Below the pieces are notes generated by a model. That model did no database searches, had not been told where the DNA came from, and saw only the letters and a list, made by a program, of their open reading frames with translations. Of a stretch of DNA of 64,000 bases, positions 51,095-59,471 are shown one piece after another. Origin of the DNA: JAJDUF01 sp965214295 (lineage in GTDB: Bacteria > Chloroflexota > UBA11872 > UBA12225 > JAJDUF01); the NCBI GenBank assembly GCA_965214295.1, contig OZ243944.1, forward strand, positions 3,534,001 to 3,598,000, in the 5' to 3' direction. Numbering within the stretch: position 1 is the stretch's first letter; each line of letters opens with the position of its first letter. The position numbers and the translations under genes were made by a program.

Positions 51095-52042
51095 ATGAAG
51101 CTGCTGTTATACGGCGATGTACCGGCCTCATGGCCAGAGCAGCTGAGGCAGGTCGCACCGCAGGCGGATATCGCGGTAGCGAGCGACGCCGACGCTGCCG
51201 TGCGCGAGATCGCCGATGCTGAGGCGTTCTATGGGCACATCACCCCGGAGATGCTGCAAGTAGCGCGCCGGCTGCGCTGGGTTCAGACGCCGCTGGCCGG
51301 CCTGGAGAGCTACTTCTTTCCGGCGTTGATCGCCCATCCGGTCGTCGTGACCAACATGCGGGGCATCTTCTACGACACGATTCCGGACCACGTGCTGTGC
51401 TTCATTCTCTGTTTTGCGCGGGATATGCCGCGCTATTGGGCAGCACAGCAGCAACGCACCTGGCGTCACCGCGAGGGCACGACCGCGTTCCAGCTTGCCG
51501 CCCGCACTCTCGGCATCGTAGGGCTAGGCGGTATCGGCTACGGTGTGGCCAAACGCGCCGCCGGATTCGGGCTGCGGATTATCGCCGTAGACGCGCGGTG
51601 CGAGGTGTGCCCCCCGGAGGTCGCGGCGCTGTGGAAGCCCGACCGACTGGCAGACCTCCTGGAGCAGGCCGACATCGTGGCCGTCTGCGTGCCGGAAACG
51701 CCGGCGACCCGTGGACTCTTCGATGCCGAACGCTTTGCCCAGATGCGCGCTGGCGCTTACTTCATCAACATCGGGCGCGGCAAGGTGGTACGGCTCGACG
51801 CGCTCGTGGCGGCGCTGCGCTCCGGGCACCTCGCCGCCGCCGCCCTCGACGTATACGAGCAGGAGCCGTTGCCCGCGGAGCACCCGCTCTGGGGCTTCGA
51901 CAACGTGTTGATGACACCACACGTCGCGGGCGTTGACGATAACGACGATGATCGCCGGATCGGCGTGCTCGCCGACAACCTACGGCGCTTTGTCACCGGG
52001 ACGCCGCTACGCAACGTCGTGGATAAAGCGGCCGGGTTCTAG
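51095..52042 (+). CDS. D-2-hydroxyacid dehydrogenase family protein
   Basis: 315 aa. NAD-binding LGIVGLGGIGYGVAKRA followed by the acidic residue in AVDA, CVPETPATRG, INIGRGKVVR with the catalytic Arg region, then DVYEQEPLP and the catalytic His in LMTPHVAG. Reduces 2-oxoacids or oxidises D-2-hydroxyacids. The overlap-free spacing of 1 nt suggests an operon with the glycosylase. Confidence 0.9.
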   Translation: MKLLLYGDVPASWPEQLRQVAPQADIAVASDADAAVREIADAEAFYGHITPEMLQVARRLRWVQTPLAGLESYFFPALIAHPVVVTNMRGIFYDTIPDHVLCFILCFARDMPRYWAAQQQRTWRHREGTTAFQLAARTLGIVGLGGIGYGVAKRAAGFGLRIIAVDARCEVCPPEVAALWKPDRLADLLEQADIVAVCVPETPATRGLFDAERFAQMRAGAYFINIGRGKVVRLDALVAALRSGHLAAAALDVYEQEPLPAEHPLWGFDNVLMTPHVAGVDDNDDDRRIGVLADNLRRFVTGTPLRNVVDKAAGF

Positions 52043-52104
52043 CCCGATATGCCCCGGCGAATACCCCGTGCGGACTCTCCGGCACGCCGCTGTGGCGATC
52101 CGAG

Positions 52105-52554
52105 CTAGCTGCTGCCCAGCCATTCCACATTCGAGACTGCCCGGCTCTGGGCGAGGTTATAGCAGCGACGATCAGCCGTAATGAAGGGAATATCGAGCAG
52201 TCGCGCTAGAGCCAGATAGAGAGAGTCGTATAAAGCCATCTGATACTCAGTTGAGAGGCGGAATGCAGCCTCAAATAGTTCATCGTTGGCGAAGTAGATG
52301 ATAGGCAGTGCAAGAAAGGCACGCACCAATTCTAAGCCCTCGTGTAATCCGTAATGCTGGTCTCTCACTCCAAGCTGGAGCACGCGAATAACCTCTACCA
52401 TCATATGTTCAGGTGCAGCAAGCCGTAAGGCCCCAGCCACCATCCGGTCGCGCAGCCGCAACGCCACATCCGTGTCGGTCTCGGGAGGTATATGCCACTT
52501 CACTACAACTGAAGCGTCCACGACATAGAAGAGTCGCGGCTCAACGCCGTTCAT
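52105..52554 (-). CDS. VapC-like PIN-domain toxin
   Basis: 149 aa from ATG 52554; GTG 52575 would add 7 residues. PIN acidic residues Asp13 (VVDASVVVKW), Glu54, Asp110 (MALYDSLYLALA) and Asp128 (FITADRR) form the magnesium site of an RNA-cleaving nuclease. The start overlaps the antitoxin stop by 14 nt, standard for VapBC modules. The coding sequence is slightly AT-richer than its neighbours. Confidence 0.87.
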   Translation of the reverse strand: MNGVEPRLFYVVDASVVVKWHIPPETDTDVALRLRDRMVAGALRLAAPEHMMVEVIRVLQLGVRDQHYGLHEGLELVRAFLALPIIYFANDELFEAAFRLSTEYQMALYDSLYLALARLLDIPFITADRRCYNLAQSRAVSNVEWLGSS

Positions 52555-52747
52555 ACCGTTCGTTATCTTCTGCACGCGCTTTATCTAGTAGGCTCTGCAG
52601 CGTACCGGGAGGCCAGTGCTTCGTAGCGTTGATCCGATCAACCGTCTCTGCCCACGCCCGGAGCCTCGCAAGCTCCGCCTCCGTGTACGGCCGGGCAGCT
52701 TTTGCCTTGAAGTCAGCTACCCATGCCAACTCGGTCTCAGTAGCCAT
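52541..52747 (-). CDS. Antitoxin of the PIN-toxin pair
   Basis: 68 aa from ATG 52747 preceded by AAGGAGG. A short acidic/basic protein (YTEAELARLRAWAETVDRIN) without a clear DNA-binding fold, ending in a helix (LQSLLDKARAEDNERYERR) suitable for binding the toxin. The 14-nt overlap with the toxin gene supports a toxin-antitoxin unit. Family not named. Confidence 0.75.
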   Translation of the reverse strand: MATETELAWVADFKAKAARPYTEAELARLRAWAETVDRINATKHWPPGTLQSLLDKARAEDNERYERR

Positions 52748-52852
52748 GACATCCTCCTTGCCCCGCCTAGCGTGTGAGTTGTAGACCTCAACCTGCCGGC
52801 AGCTAGTCTCCGCTATGCTCTCGTCACCACCGTAGCGGTAGGGAGGTCCTGG

Positions 52853-53386
52853 ATGCCGCCATATCCTGATCCTGGCCGGCCCCTGTATTGCGCGCGCTGC
52901 GCCGCCCCTTTGGGCGAGCAAGAGCGCGGGGGCGTCGTCCGACCGGCCTGTGCCGTCTGCGGCTGGGTGTATTATGCCAAGAATGCCGTCGGCGCTGCGG
53001 TATTGATCGAGTCAGCCAGCGGCGTGCTGCTCGTGCAGCGGAAACACGAGCCGTATCGAGGCTACTGGATGCTCCCGGCCGGATTCGTCGAGTACGGCGA
53101 GCGACCCGACGAGACCGCCGTCCGCGAGGCGCTGGAAGAGCTTGGTCTCACTGTGACACTTACCGGCTTGGTCGGCGCCTACTTTGGCGACGACGATCCG
53201 CGCAACGTTGCCATTCTCCTGGTCTACCGGGCAACGATTGCCGGCGGGGAGCTGCAACCCGGTGACGATGCCATGGCCGCGGCCTTCTTCCGGCGCGGTG
53301 CGTTGCCGCAACGAATCGCCTTTCAGGGGCACCGCGAGACGCTACACGACTGGGAGGCCGGGACGCTTCTTCCTGCCAAGTCGTGA
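52853..53386 (+). CDS. Nudix hydrolase with N-terminal zinc ribbon
   Basis: 177 aa. Zinc ribbon Cys13/16 and Cys33/36 (YCARC, CAVC). The Nudix box runs from Gly77 to Gly98 (GFVEYGE...REALEELG) and has all canonical residues. The combination is typical of NudC-like or ADP-ribose pyrophosphatases that hydrolyse nucleoside diphosphates linked to X. Substrate not determined. Confidence 0.9.
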   Translation: MPPYPDPGRPLYCARCAAPLGEQERGGVVRPACAVCGWVYYAKNAVGAAVLIESASGVLLVQRKHEPYRGYWMLPAGFVEYGERPDETAVREALEELGLTVTLTGLVGAYFGDDDPRNVAILLVYRATIAGGELQPGDDAMAAAFFRRGALPQRIAFQGHRETLHDWEAGTLLPAKS

Positions 53387-53411
53387 GCCGTAGGGGGGCA
53401 GGCGGATGCCA

Positions 53412-54089
53412 CTACTCGTCTCGCTGCATGGCTCGCGCCCGTGCGAGGTCCGCCGGTGTGTTGATGTTGAAGAAGGAGTGCAGCTCGGGGTCGAAGCCGC
53501 GCACGGTGGCCTCGTCGAGATAGCACACGCGCACAGCGTCAAAGAAACCGGCGATCTTGAGCCGCCGTGCTGCAATCCGCTCGCGCATAGCCGGCAGACA
53601 CGCCGGCCCGTACAGGGCGTGGAGCGGCTCCGGTCGCCCGGCGATGACCGGCACCAGCGCGTCCCACTCGCGCGATAAGGAGAGCATGTAGCGCACCAGC
53701 GCCAGGTTGACGAAGGGCATATCCGCAGCGATGGCAAAGGACCAGCGGCCCGCAGCAGCCAGCCCGGAGTAGATGCCACCTAAGCTACCGGAGTCCGGGT
53801 AGACGTCGGGCACCGTCCGGTAGGGCAAGGGATGGCGCTCGGCACGGTAGCCGACGAGCACGACCGCGGTGCATACGGTCGCCAGCCGGCCAGCAGTGAC
53901 GGCGAGGAGCGTGGGTGGAGTGCCGGCAGCCACAGCCGCACGGATGGTGTCAGGTGTGGTGCGGCTCTGGCTGCCGGCTGGCACGTCAGGGGCGCCCGGC
54001 GGCGGCCACGGCAGCGTCGTCTTATCGCGGCCCAGGCGGCGACTCTTGCCCCCGGCGAGGATGATGCCCGTCACCCGTCCCCCGGTCAC
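53412..54089 (-). CDS. mobA: Molybdenum cofactor guanylyltransferase MobA with palindrome insertion
   Basis: 225 aa from GTG 54089 (GAGGGAG upstream; GTG 54074 is possible). N-terminal GIILAGGKSRRLGRDK for GTP binding, AADMPFVN with the metal Asp, and GGRPEPLHALYG of the family. Codons ~38-56 (PAGSQSRTTPDTIRAAVAAG) come from a palindromic element between LPWP and TLLAV, which are normally near each other. It makes Mo-guanine-dinucleotide cofactor, so the cell may have MGD-type enzymes besides the sulfite-oxidase-like protein at 294. Confidence 0.88.
   Translation of the reverse strand: MTGGRVTGIILAGGKSRRLGRDKTTLPWPPPGAPDVPAGSQSRTTPDTIRAAVAAGTPPTLLAVTAGRLATVCTAVVLVGYRAERHPLPYRTVPDVYPDSGSLGGIYSGLAAAGRWSFAIAADMPFVNLALVRYMLSLSREWDALVPVIAGRPEPLHALYGPACLPAMRERIAARRLKIAGFFDAVRVCYLDEATVRGFDPELHSFFNINTPADLARARAMQRDE
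53922..53978 (+). repeat. Palindromic element, subtype A, inside mobA
   Basis: 20-nt arms 53922-53941 and 53959-53978 with one mismatch (GCCGGCAGCCACAGCCGCAC). The loop is GGATGGTGTCAGGTGTG. In frame in mobA, on the opposite strand. Confidence 0.9.
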
Positions 54090-54116
54090 TGCCGAATACT
54101 CCCTCGGTCCTCACCA

Positions 54117-54905
54117 TCATCGGTGCTCATGGCGGGCTACGACCAAGAGGCGCGGGCCATCGTCTGCCGCCGGTCCCAGGTCGTAGTCGCCATAGATCGC
54201 CTCGATGTGCAGGCCAGCCCGCCGCCATAGCAGCTCGATCTCCGCGCGATGCAGATAGCGCAACCGGTACGGCGCCACGTGTCGCTTGATGGTACCATCG
54301 CTGGCCGTCTCGTCATAGTAGCTGTCCACGGTCACGAGCTGCACCGTGCGGTCGGTCCGCACCGCATGAAAGTGCAGCACGTAGGCCGACCGCTCCGGCA
54401 GGTAGTGGAGACAGTGAAGCAGCAGTGCGCCCTCGCTGTCGTCGTCGAGCATGCTTGCCGGATTGAACAGATCCACGACCAGTCGACCGTCGGGGCGCAA
54501 ATGGCGCGCGATGACCCGGAGCGCCTGCTCCTGAGTACGCTGCGTAGTCAGGTGCATGAAGGAGTTGAAGGCCACCACGATGAGGCCGAACCGGGTGCGT
54601 AGCCGGAAGGTACACATGTCGCCGCGCAGCAGCCACACTGCGCCCGGTGCCGACTCGGTAGTCAGGCGGCGTTGTGCCCGTTGCAGCATCGCCTTCGAGC
54701 AGTCCAGCCCCACGACCGGCTGTCCGGCCGCCGCCAGGACCGGCAGCACGCGCCCGGTGCCGCAGGCCAACTCCAGAATCGGCCCCGGCGACGCCCGTGC
54801 GAACTCCGACAGCACCGGCAGGTCAGCGGTACTGTCGTGGTGCTCGAGGTCGTAGTAGACCGCGAGGCGGTCGAAATCGGCTGAAACGTCAGACTGGACC
54901 ACCAT
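54117..54905 (-). CDS. Class I SAM-dependent methyltransferase
   Basis: 262 aa. SAM site ILELACGTGRVLPVLAAAG (about 43-61), VGLDCSKAML and RGDMCTF, then VVDLFNP and a C-terminal sheet. The size and C-terminal part resemble the domains of the tandem enzyme at 34559, so it is probably a distant paralogue. Substrate unknown. mobA follows 27 nt downstream on the same strand. Confidence 0.85.
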   Translation of the reverse strand: MVVQSDVSADFDRLAVYYDLEHHDSTADLPVLSEFARASPGPILELACGTGRVLPVLAAAGQPVVGLDCSKAMLQRAQRRLTTESAPGAVWLLRGDMCTFRLRTRFGLIVVAFNSFMHLTTQRTQEQALRVIARHLRPDGRLVVDLFNPASMLDDDSEGALLLHCLHYLPERSAYVLHFHAVRTDRTVQLVTVDSYYDETASDGTIKRHVAPYRLRYLHRAEIELLWRRAGLHIEAIYGDYDLGPAADDGPRLLVVARHEHR

Positions 54906-55037
54906 CGTTCCATCGGAGCCTGCGGCTTGGTACTCCGGCCGGCCGCGCGCCGCCGCCGCTCAGGACTTTGCCACAGCGTTCACCGGGGGCCTGTGGTCGT
55001 CCAGTGTCGCATGCCCAGCAGGCCCCGTGGCACAACT

Positions 55038-55535
55038 TCAAGAGCGGTTTCGCATGAGCAACATCAACTCGAACGTCGCAAACGCGCCCAAGGTCAACAG
55101 TGCCGTCAGGAAGCTCAGGGCATGGATCAGCAGCAGGACCGCGTTGGCCACGACAAAGCCGGCAGTGAGAATGCCCTGACGGATGGACCGGCGCAGCGCG
55201 TCCTCGCGGGATCGCGATGAGGTTGCAAAGCGCAACGAGAGGCCGTAGATGATCGGGGCACAGGTCAGCGCGAGGGCCAGAAAGAGCAAGACCAAAAACG
55301 CAACGATGACGAATGTCGAGGCCGGCTGCACAGCATACATCAGGAGGCCAACAACTACCCAGGCGACGAGCGCCGCGGCAAACTGCACCCGTGGTCCGAA
55401 GTGGTCTGCAATACGGAGGGGGCGCCGCAGCCCCTCGCCCGGCACGGCGGTACTGCCACGCCGTCGCTTGGTGCGACCGTCGCGCCAGCGGGATAGCGGG
55501 CGACGACGTTGCTGCCGGCGAGCAGGTTTAACCAT
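55038..55535 (-). CDS. Four-TM membrane protein with basic N-terminus
   Basis: 165 aa. The first ~45 residues are strongly basic (RRQQRRRPLSRWRDGRTKRRRG). Four hydrophobic segments follow: VQFAAALVAWVVVGLLMYAV, TFVIVAFLVLLFLALALTCA, then two near the C-terminus. No family recognised. It lies 24 nt after the selB stop on the same strand and may be cotranscribed with it. Confidence 0.6.
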   Translation of the reverse strand: MVKPARRQQRRRPLSRWRDGRTKRRRGSTAVPGEGLRRPLRIADHFGPRVQFAAALVAWVVVGLLMYAVQPASTFVIVAFLVLLFLALALTCAPIIYGLSLRFATSSRSREDALRRSIRQGILTAGFVVANAVLLLIHALSFLTALLTLGAFATFELMLLMRNRS

Positions 55536-55559
55536 TGGCCCTGGCGCGGTGCGTTGCCG

Positions 55560-57467
55560 CTACTCCTCCGTGCGCTGCAGCAAAACGCGCTCATCGCCAA
55601 CCCGCCGTGTGACCCGCCGGTGGTCCAGCTGCTCCAGCAAGGCGAGGACGTAGCGGCGGCTCGTGCCGAAGAGGTCGCGGGCCGCCGCGACCGTGATGCT
55701 GCCATGCTCTCGCAGGTGGGCAACCACCATGCCAGTCATGTCGTCAAAGGCTGCCGGCGTGAAGCAAACGTCTTGGCTCACGCGAACAACGCGCTCCTGC
55801 GCGACCAAGGCGTCGAGAAGCTCGTCGGAGAGGCCGGTCAACCTACCGCGCAACTCGGTCAGACTTGGTGGCGAGCGCGGTGCGGCGGCCAAGCACCGGA
55901 GCAGCTCCGTGGCCGTGGCTTCATCGGCTGGGGAGAGCCGCACCGCATGGTGCGCGATCCGGACCAACACTCCCTCCTCCACCAACTCGCCAGCCGTCAG
56001 CAGGCGGTCCAAGCTGGCCGCAAACTGACGTGGCCGCAGCCGGCGGCGGCTACGCAGCTCCTCGCGGGGCATCCCGCGTCGCAGCGGGTACTGGCGATGA
56101 TAGCCCTGCACGGTGCTCAACAGCTGCTCGCGCACTCGCTCCCAGCCATCCGTCGTCATCAGCAGCGCACCGAGCGACGTAACCTGCCCCGCTTGCAGGA
56201 GGCGGGCCAGCGCCGCTTGCGCGACACCCGTCGCCAGGCCACTCGCGCGGGCGAGGGCGGGCGGCATGAGCGGCTCCCTGAGTGCCAGCGTCTGCAAGAC
56301 AATCTCGCCCGGCTCGCCGGTAGCCAAGATTTCCAGCGCCGTCAGCACCTCCGGGCGCCCGCGCCGATGCCGCTGCGTGGGCCGCACGTCCACAATCTCG
56401 CCCCCTCCCCAGGTGACGGCGGGAGAAAGCTGGCGGATAATGAACAAGTCGCCTTTCAGCGCCGCCACCGGTGCTCGGAGGGATACTTGTACCCAGCTCT
56501 GAGCACCCGGCTCCAGCACCGGCGCGTCGAGGAGGCGGACCTTGCCCACGACCTCGGCGGTACCAATGTGCAGCGCGACGGTGGTGCCGCTTTTGAGTGG
56601 GCGCGGTGCATCGGCCACTAGCTGCAAGCGAGCGTCGAGGCGTTGGGTTGGCCGGAGCCAGCCGGGAGACGCGACGACGGCGCCGCGCTCCAGGTCGTCA
56701 ACCGCTAACCCGGCGAGGTTGATCGCCACCCGCCGGCCCGGATCGGCGCGATCAACCTTCGACTGATGGGAATGCAAGCCGCGCGCGCGTGTCCGCAGAC
56801 CGCCGGGCTGAATCTCCAGCGCCTGCCCGAGGTCAATGGTACCGTCCAGCAATGTACCGGTCACGACGGTGCCGAAGCCGCCCAGCGTAAAGACCCGGTC
56901 CACGGGCAAGCGCGGGTGCCCCAAGTCGCGCTTCGGCGGCGTGTCGGCGAGTAGCCGTTCCAACTGCGCTACCAGCGCGGCCAGCCCCCGGTCCTGCGTT
57001 GCCGAGACCTCGATCACCGGGGCCGCGCCGACAACCGTGTCGGCTAGAGTCTCGGCAATATCCTCGCGGACCAGCTCGCACCACTCCTCGTCCACAAGGT
57101 CGCATTTGGTCAGGGCGACGACGGCCCGGTTGATGCCGAGCAGGTCGAGAATAGCAACGTGCTCGCGGGTCTGCGGCATCACCCCCTCGTCGGCAGCGAT
57201 GACGACCAGGGCAGCGTCAATGCCACCGACGCCGGCGAGCATGTTATGGACAAAGCGCTCGTGCCCGGGTACGTCAACGATGCTGACTTCGTGGCCGCTC
57301 GGCAGCCGCAACCAGGCAAAGCCGAGATCAATCGTCATGCCGCGCTCTTTTTCCTCGCGCAGGCGGTCGGGGTCAATGCCCGTGAGCGCGTTAATCAGCG
57401 TTGACTTACCGTGATCAACGTGTCCGGCGGTGCCGATGGTATACGCAGCGACTGACGATGGTGTCAT
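55560..57467 (-). CDS. selB: Selenocysteine-specific elongation factor SelB
   Basis: 635 aa from ATG 57467; starts at 57524 or 57548 are possible. GTPase motifs: G1 GHVDHGKST (15-23), G3 DVPGHE (65-70), TKCD (120-123). EF-Tu-like domains 2-3 follow, then C-terminal winged helices (about 380-635: LARASGLATGVAQAALARLL, ITVAAARDLFGTSRRYVLALLEQL) that bind the SECIS hairpin. It delivers Sec-tRNA to UGA. Its presence supports the two UGA-containing genes at 18925 and 63901. selA, selD and tRNA-Sec are not seen in this window. Confidence 0.95.
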   Translation of the reverse strand: MTPSSVAAYTIGTAGHVDHGKSTLINALTGIDPDRLREEKERGMTIDLGFAWLRLPSGHEVSIVDVPGHERFVHNMLAGVGGIDAALVVIAADEGVMPQTREHVAILDLLGINRAVVALTKCDLVDEEWCELVREDIAETLADTVVGAAPVIEVSATQDRGLAALVAQLERLLADTPPKRDLGHPRLPVDRVFTLGGFGTVVTGTLLDGTIDLGQALEIQPGGLRTRARGLHSHQSKVDRADPGRRVAINLAGLAVDDLERGAVVASPGWLRPTQRLDARLQLVADAPRPLKSGTTVALHIGTAEVVGKVRLLDAPVLEPGAQSWVQVSLRAPVAALKGDLFIIRQLSPAVTWGGGEIVDVRPTQRHRRGRPEVLTALEILATGEPGEIVLQTLALREPLMPPALARASGLATGVAQAALARLLQAGQVTSLGALLMTTDGWERVREQLLSTVQGYHRQYPLRRGMPREELRSRRRLRPRQFAASLDRLLTAGELVEEGVLVRIAHHAVRLSPADEATATELLRCLAAAPRSPPSLTELRGRLTGLSDELLDALVAQERVVRVSQDVCFTPAAFDDMTGMVVAHLREHGSITVAAARDLFGTSRRYVLALLEQLDHRRVTRRVGDERVLLQRTEE

Positions 57468-57611
57468 GGTCGTCGAGATAGTAGTGGGTGCGGCGCGCCC
57501 TTGCCGCGGGGAGGTGTGTGTCATACCCTGAAGGGGATTATAGGGCAACTCCGATCAGCTATCGGCCGTCGGCTGTTGTCAGTTGTCAGCAGGAAGCTGT
57601 CAACCTGGAGC

Positions 57612-57680
57612 CGTCATTCCCGCGCAAGCCGGAACCCAGGAACTCCCTTCCCGCACGGGGAGGGGCCGGGGGTTGGGTCC
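57612..57680. repeat. REP-type repeat next to a C/T-rich hairpin
   Basis: GTCATTCCCGCGCAAGCCGG then AACCCAGG (57613-57640), then CTCCCTTCCCGCACGGGGAG followed by GGGCCGGGGGTT (57642-57673). Located in the divergent gap between selB and the 57704 gene; no tRNA is seen there. Confidence 0.7.
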
Positions 57681-57703
57681 ACGCCATAAAGAAGGAGCGC
57701 ATC

Positions 57704-58534
57704 ATGCCGCTAGAAGATGAGTTTGGAGACGTGATCGGGAAGGCCCGCCGGGGACACGGCCTCAGCCCGTCCGCCGTCGCGTCGGCCGTGGGCGTGACTG
57801 CGGACGGGCTGGCCGCCATGGAGAGCTACGAACGGAGGCCGACCCATGATGAAGTGGGGCAATTCGCGCGACTTTTCTCGCTTCCCGCCGACCGCCTCTG
57901 GGACATCGCTACCGAGGCCTGGGATGCACCGCCAGTACCACTGACGACTCGTCCGCCCGCAAAGCACCGTATCGTGTGCGTAACGCTGCCGTATCCCGTG
58001 CATTGCTTCCTGGTGGCGGCGGCGGACGACTCGTGTCTCGTCATAGACACCGGGACGGAGGCCGGTCCGTTGCTCGCCAAGATACGTGAGACGGGCTGGC
58101 GGGTGGCAGCAATCCTCATCACGCACGGACACGGCGATCACACCGGCGGCCTGACCGAGGTGCAGCGAGCTACCGGGGCGCCGGTCTACATCGGCACAGC
58201 AGATGCGAGCGCCGCGGCGCACGTCTCGTCAGACGCGGTCCACCGCATAGCGGCCGACCGGCAGCTCGCGTGGGGATCACTGGCGGCACAGGCCATCCCT
58301 ACGCCCGGTCACACGCCGGGCAGTATCTCCTATCTGATAGGCGGGGCGGCATTCGTCGGCGATACCATGTTTGCCGGCTCCGCCGGGGGCACGCGCTCAC
58401 CGGCAGCCTACCAGGACATCCTCCGGTCCGTCCGAGAGCGGCTGCTGCGGCTGCCAGCGGAGACGCCGGTGTTCCCCGCACACGGCCCGGCCACGACGAT
58501 AGCCAATGAGCAGGCCCGCAACCCCTTCGCCTAG
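57704..58534 (+). CDS. HTH (XRE)-metallo-beta-lactamase fusion protein
   Basis: 276 aa from ATG 57704 (AAGAAGGAG upstream). Residues 1-75 look like an XRE-type helix-turn-helix (FGDVIGKARRGHGLSPSAVASAVGVTADGLAAMESYERRPTH split over two lines of helices). Residues ~90-270 are an MBL hydrolase with THGHGDHTGG, PGHTPGS, GDTMF and PAHGP, a complete two-metal glyoxalase II-like site. A DNA-binding domain fused to a hydrolase is uncommon; it may be a sensor or simply a recruited protein-protein module. Confidence 0.8.
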   Translation: MPLEDEFGDVIGKARRGHGLSPSAVASAVGVTADGLAAMESYERRPTHDEVGQFARLFSLPADRLWDIATEAWDAPPVPLTTRPPAKHRIVCVTLPYPVHCFLVAAADDSCLVIDTGTEAGPLLAKIRETGWRVAAILITHGHGDHTGGLTEVQRATGAPVYIGTADASAAAHVSSDAVHRIAADRQLAWGSLAAQAIPTPGHTPGSISYLIGGAAFVGDTMFAGSAGGTRSPAAYQDILRSVRERLLRLPAETPVFPAHGPATTIANEQARNPFA

Positions 58535-58757
58535 TCCAGCAGGGTCTTTCCACGTGTCACCCTTGTCACCCCCGGTTCGAGCCAGGGGCCGGCTCTGAGT
58601 GGAGCAAAGGGTCGCTCCCACGTGGCGAGATGCTGCGCTCCGCTCAGAGAGCTTTGCATATTGACCAGATGGCGGCGATGGTGCGAGGATTTACCGGCAA
58701 GCGGCTGCGCTACCGGGACCTGATCGCCAGTGGGTCAGCCTATCCGCCATCGCTGCG
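58535..58757. other. Intergenic gap with inverted repeats
   Basis: No gene. CTCTGAGTGGAGC (58593-58605) and GCTCCGCTCAGAG (58637-58649) pair with one mismatch and could form a hairpin; CCACGTG motifs occur at both ends. GGTTCGAGCC at about 58574 recalls a T-loop, but no tRNA cloverleaf fits. Confidence 0.4.
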
Positions 58758-58940
58758 TCAGCGGTAGTCAACGCTTTCGATAGGCGGCAGCGCAACTGGT
58801 GCATCTGAGTCACTGCCGTTGTTTTTTCGCAACTTATCAACAGCGGCAGCCTTGTAGCGTTCGGCGCCTTCCTTCCGCAAAGCCGCTGCTTCATCCTGCT
58901 TCGCTTCTTCATAGGCGCGTCGAAAGCCGAACAATGGCAT
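58758..58940 (-). CDS. Small charged protein, third of a three-gene set
   Basis: 60 aa, with a perfect TAAGGAGG 7 nt before ATG 58940. MPLFGFRRAYEEAKQDEAAA followed by LRKEGAERYKAAAVDK predicts one long charged helix, and a Pro-rich tail follows. It overlaps the 3' end of the preceding gene by 32 nt. No family known to me. Confidence 0.55.
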   Translation of the reverse strand: MPLFGFRRAYEEAKQDEAAALRKEGAERYKAAAVDKLRKNNGSDSDAPVALPPIESVDYR

Positions 58941-59196
58941 GGTAAGACCTCCTTATTCTCGGCCACGCCTGTCTTGCTATGTAGATCACCAACTCCTTGC
59001 CAAAGAGAAACATCAGTGCGAGCACAGCAGCGGCCAGTCCAGCGGTTGCGATTGCCGGCACTACGTCGGTTAGACAGTGCTGCCAGAGATGTAGGCTTAC
59101 GCCAATGACCCAGAAGATCGGGAATAGCCAGGAGTACCATTTGAGGTCATCTCTATAGACACTCCAGATGGACTCCTGGTCACTGGTGTCAGTCAT
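58909..59196 (-). CDS. Small two-TM membrane protein
   Basis: 95 aa, ATG 59196 with GGAGGAGGGG just upstream. Acidic N-terminus, membrane segments WYSWLFPIFWVIGVSLHLW and IATAGLAAAVLALMFLFGK, basic C-terminus (RIRRSYHAIVRLSTRL). Middle gene of three small minus-strand genes. Function unknown. Confidence 0.6.
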   Translation of the reverse strand: MTDTSDQESIWSVYRDDLKWYSWLFPIFWVIGVSLHLWQHCLTDVVPAIATAGLAAAVLALMFLFGKELVIYIARQAWPRIRRSYHAIVRLSTRL

Positions 59197-59273
59197 CCCC
59201 TCCTCCGAGCGCGGCCGCCGTAATGGCGGCGTTCACCTACAGTCACGACCTGGTAGATTGCGAGCGAGGATGG

Positions 59274-59471
59274 TTAGTTGGAGGCGGGAGGTTGGCGTAA
59301 GTACTCCCACTCCGACTCGCGCTTGGGTGGTGTAGTGAGAAACGCCTGGGCGACGTTCTCCGGTGTGTCAGGGATCGGCTCTGGCATTGGACGCGGTGGA
59401 CGGCCAACGGACCGACGGGCCGGCTGCGCTGCGGATAGCTGCCGGCGCGAGGGTTTCCGGGAAGTCCTCAT
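59274..59471 (-). CDS. Small Pro/Arg-rich protein
   Basis: 65 aa from ATG 59471, selected because AAAGGAGG precedes it; the open frame begins at 59558. Basic N-terminal half, then DTPENVAQAFLTTPPKRESE and WEYLRQ, a pattern I associate with short uncharacterised bacterial proteins often found with small partner genes. First of three small genes with strong ribosome sites. Confidence 0.6.
   Translation of the reverse strand: MRTSRKPSRRQLSAAQPARRSVGRPPRPMPEPIPDTPENVAQAFLTTPPKRESEWEYLRQPPASN

Noticed and set aside
58565..58600. GGTTCGAGCC as a tRNA T-loop, possibly tRNA-Sec near selB
   Set aside because: No acceptor stem, anticodon arm or long variable arm can be built around it; left as an inverted-repeat region.
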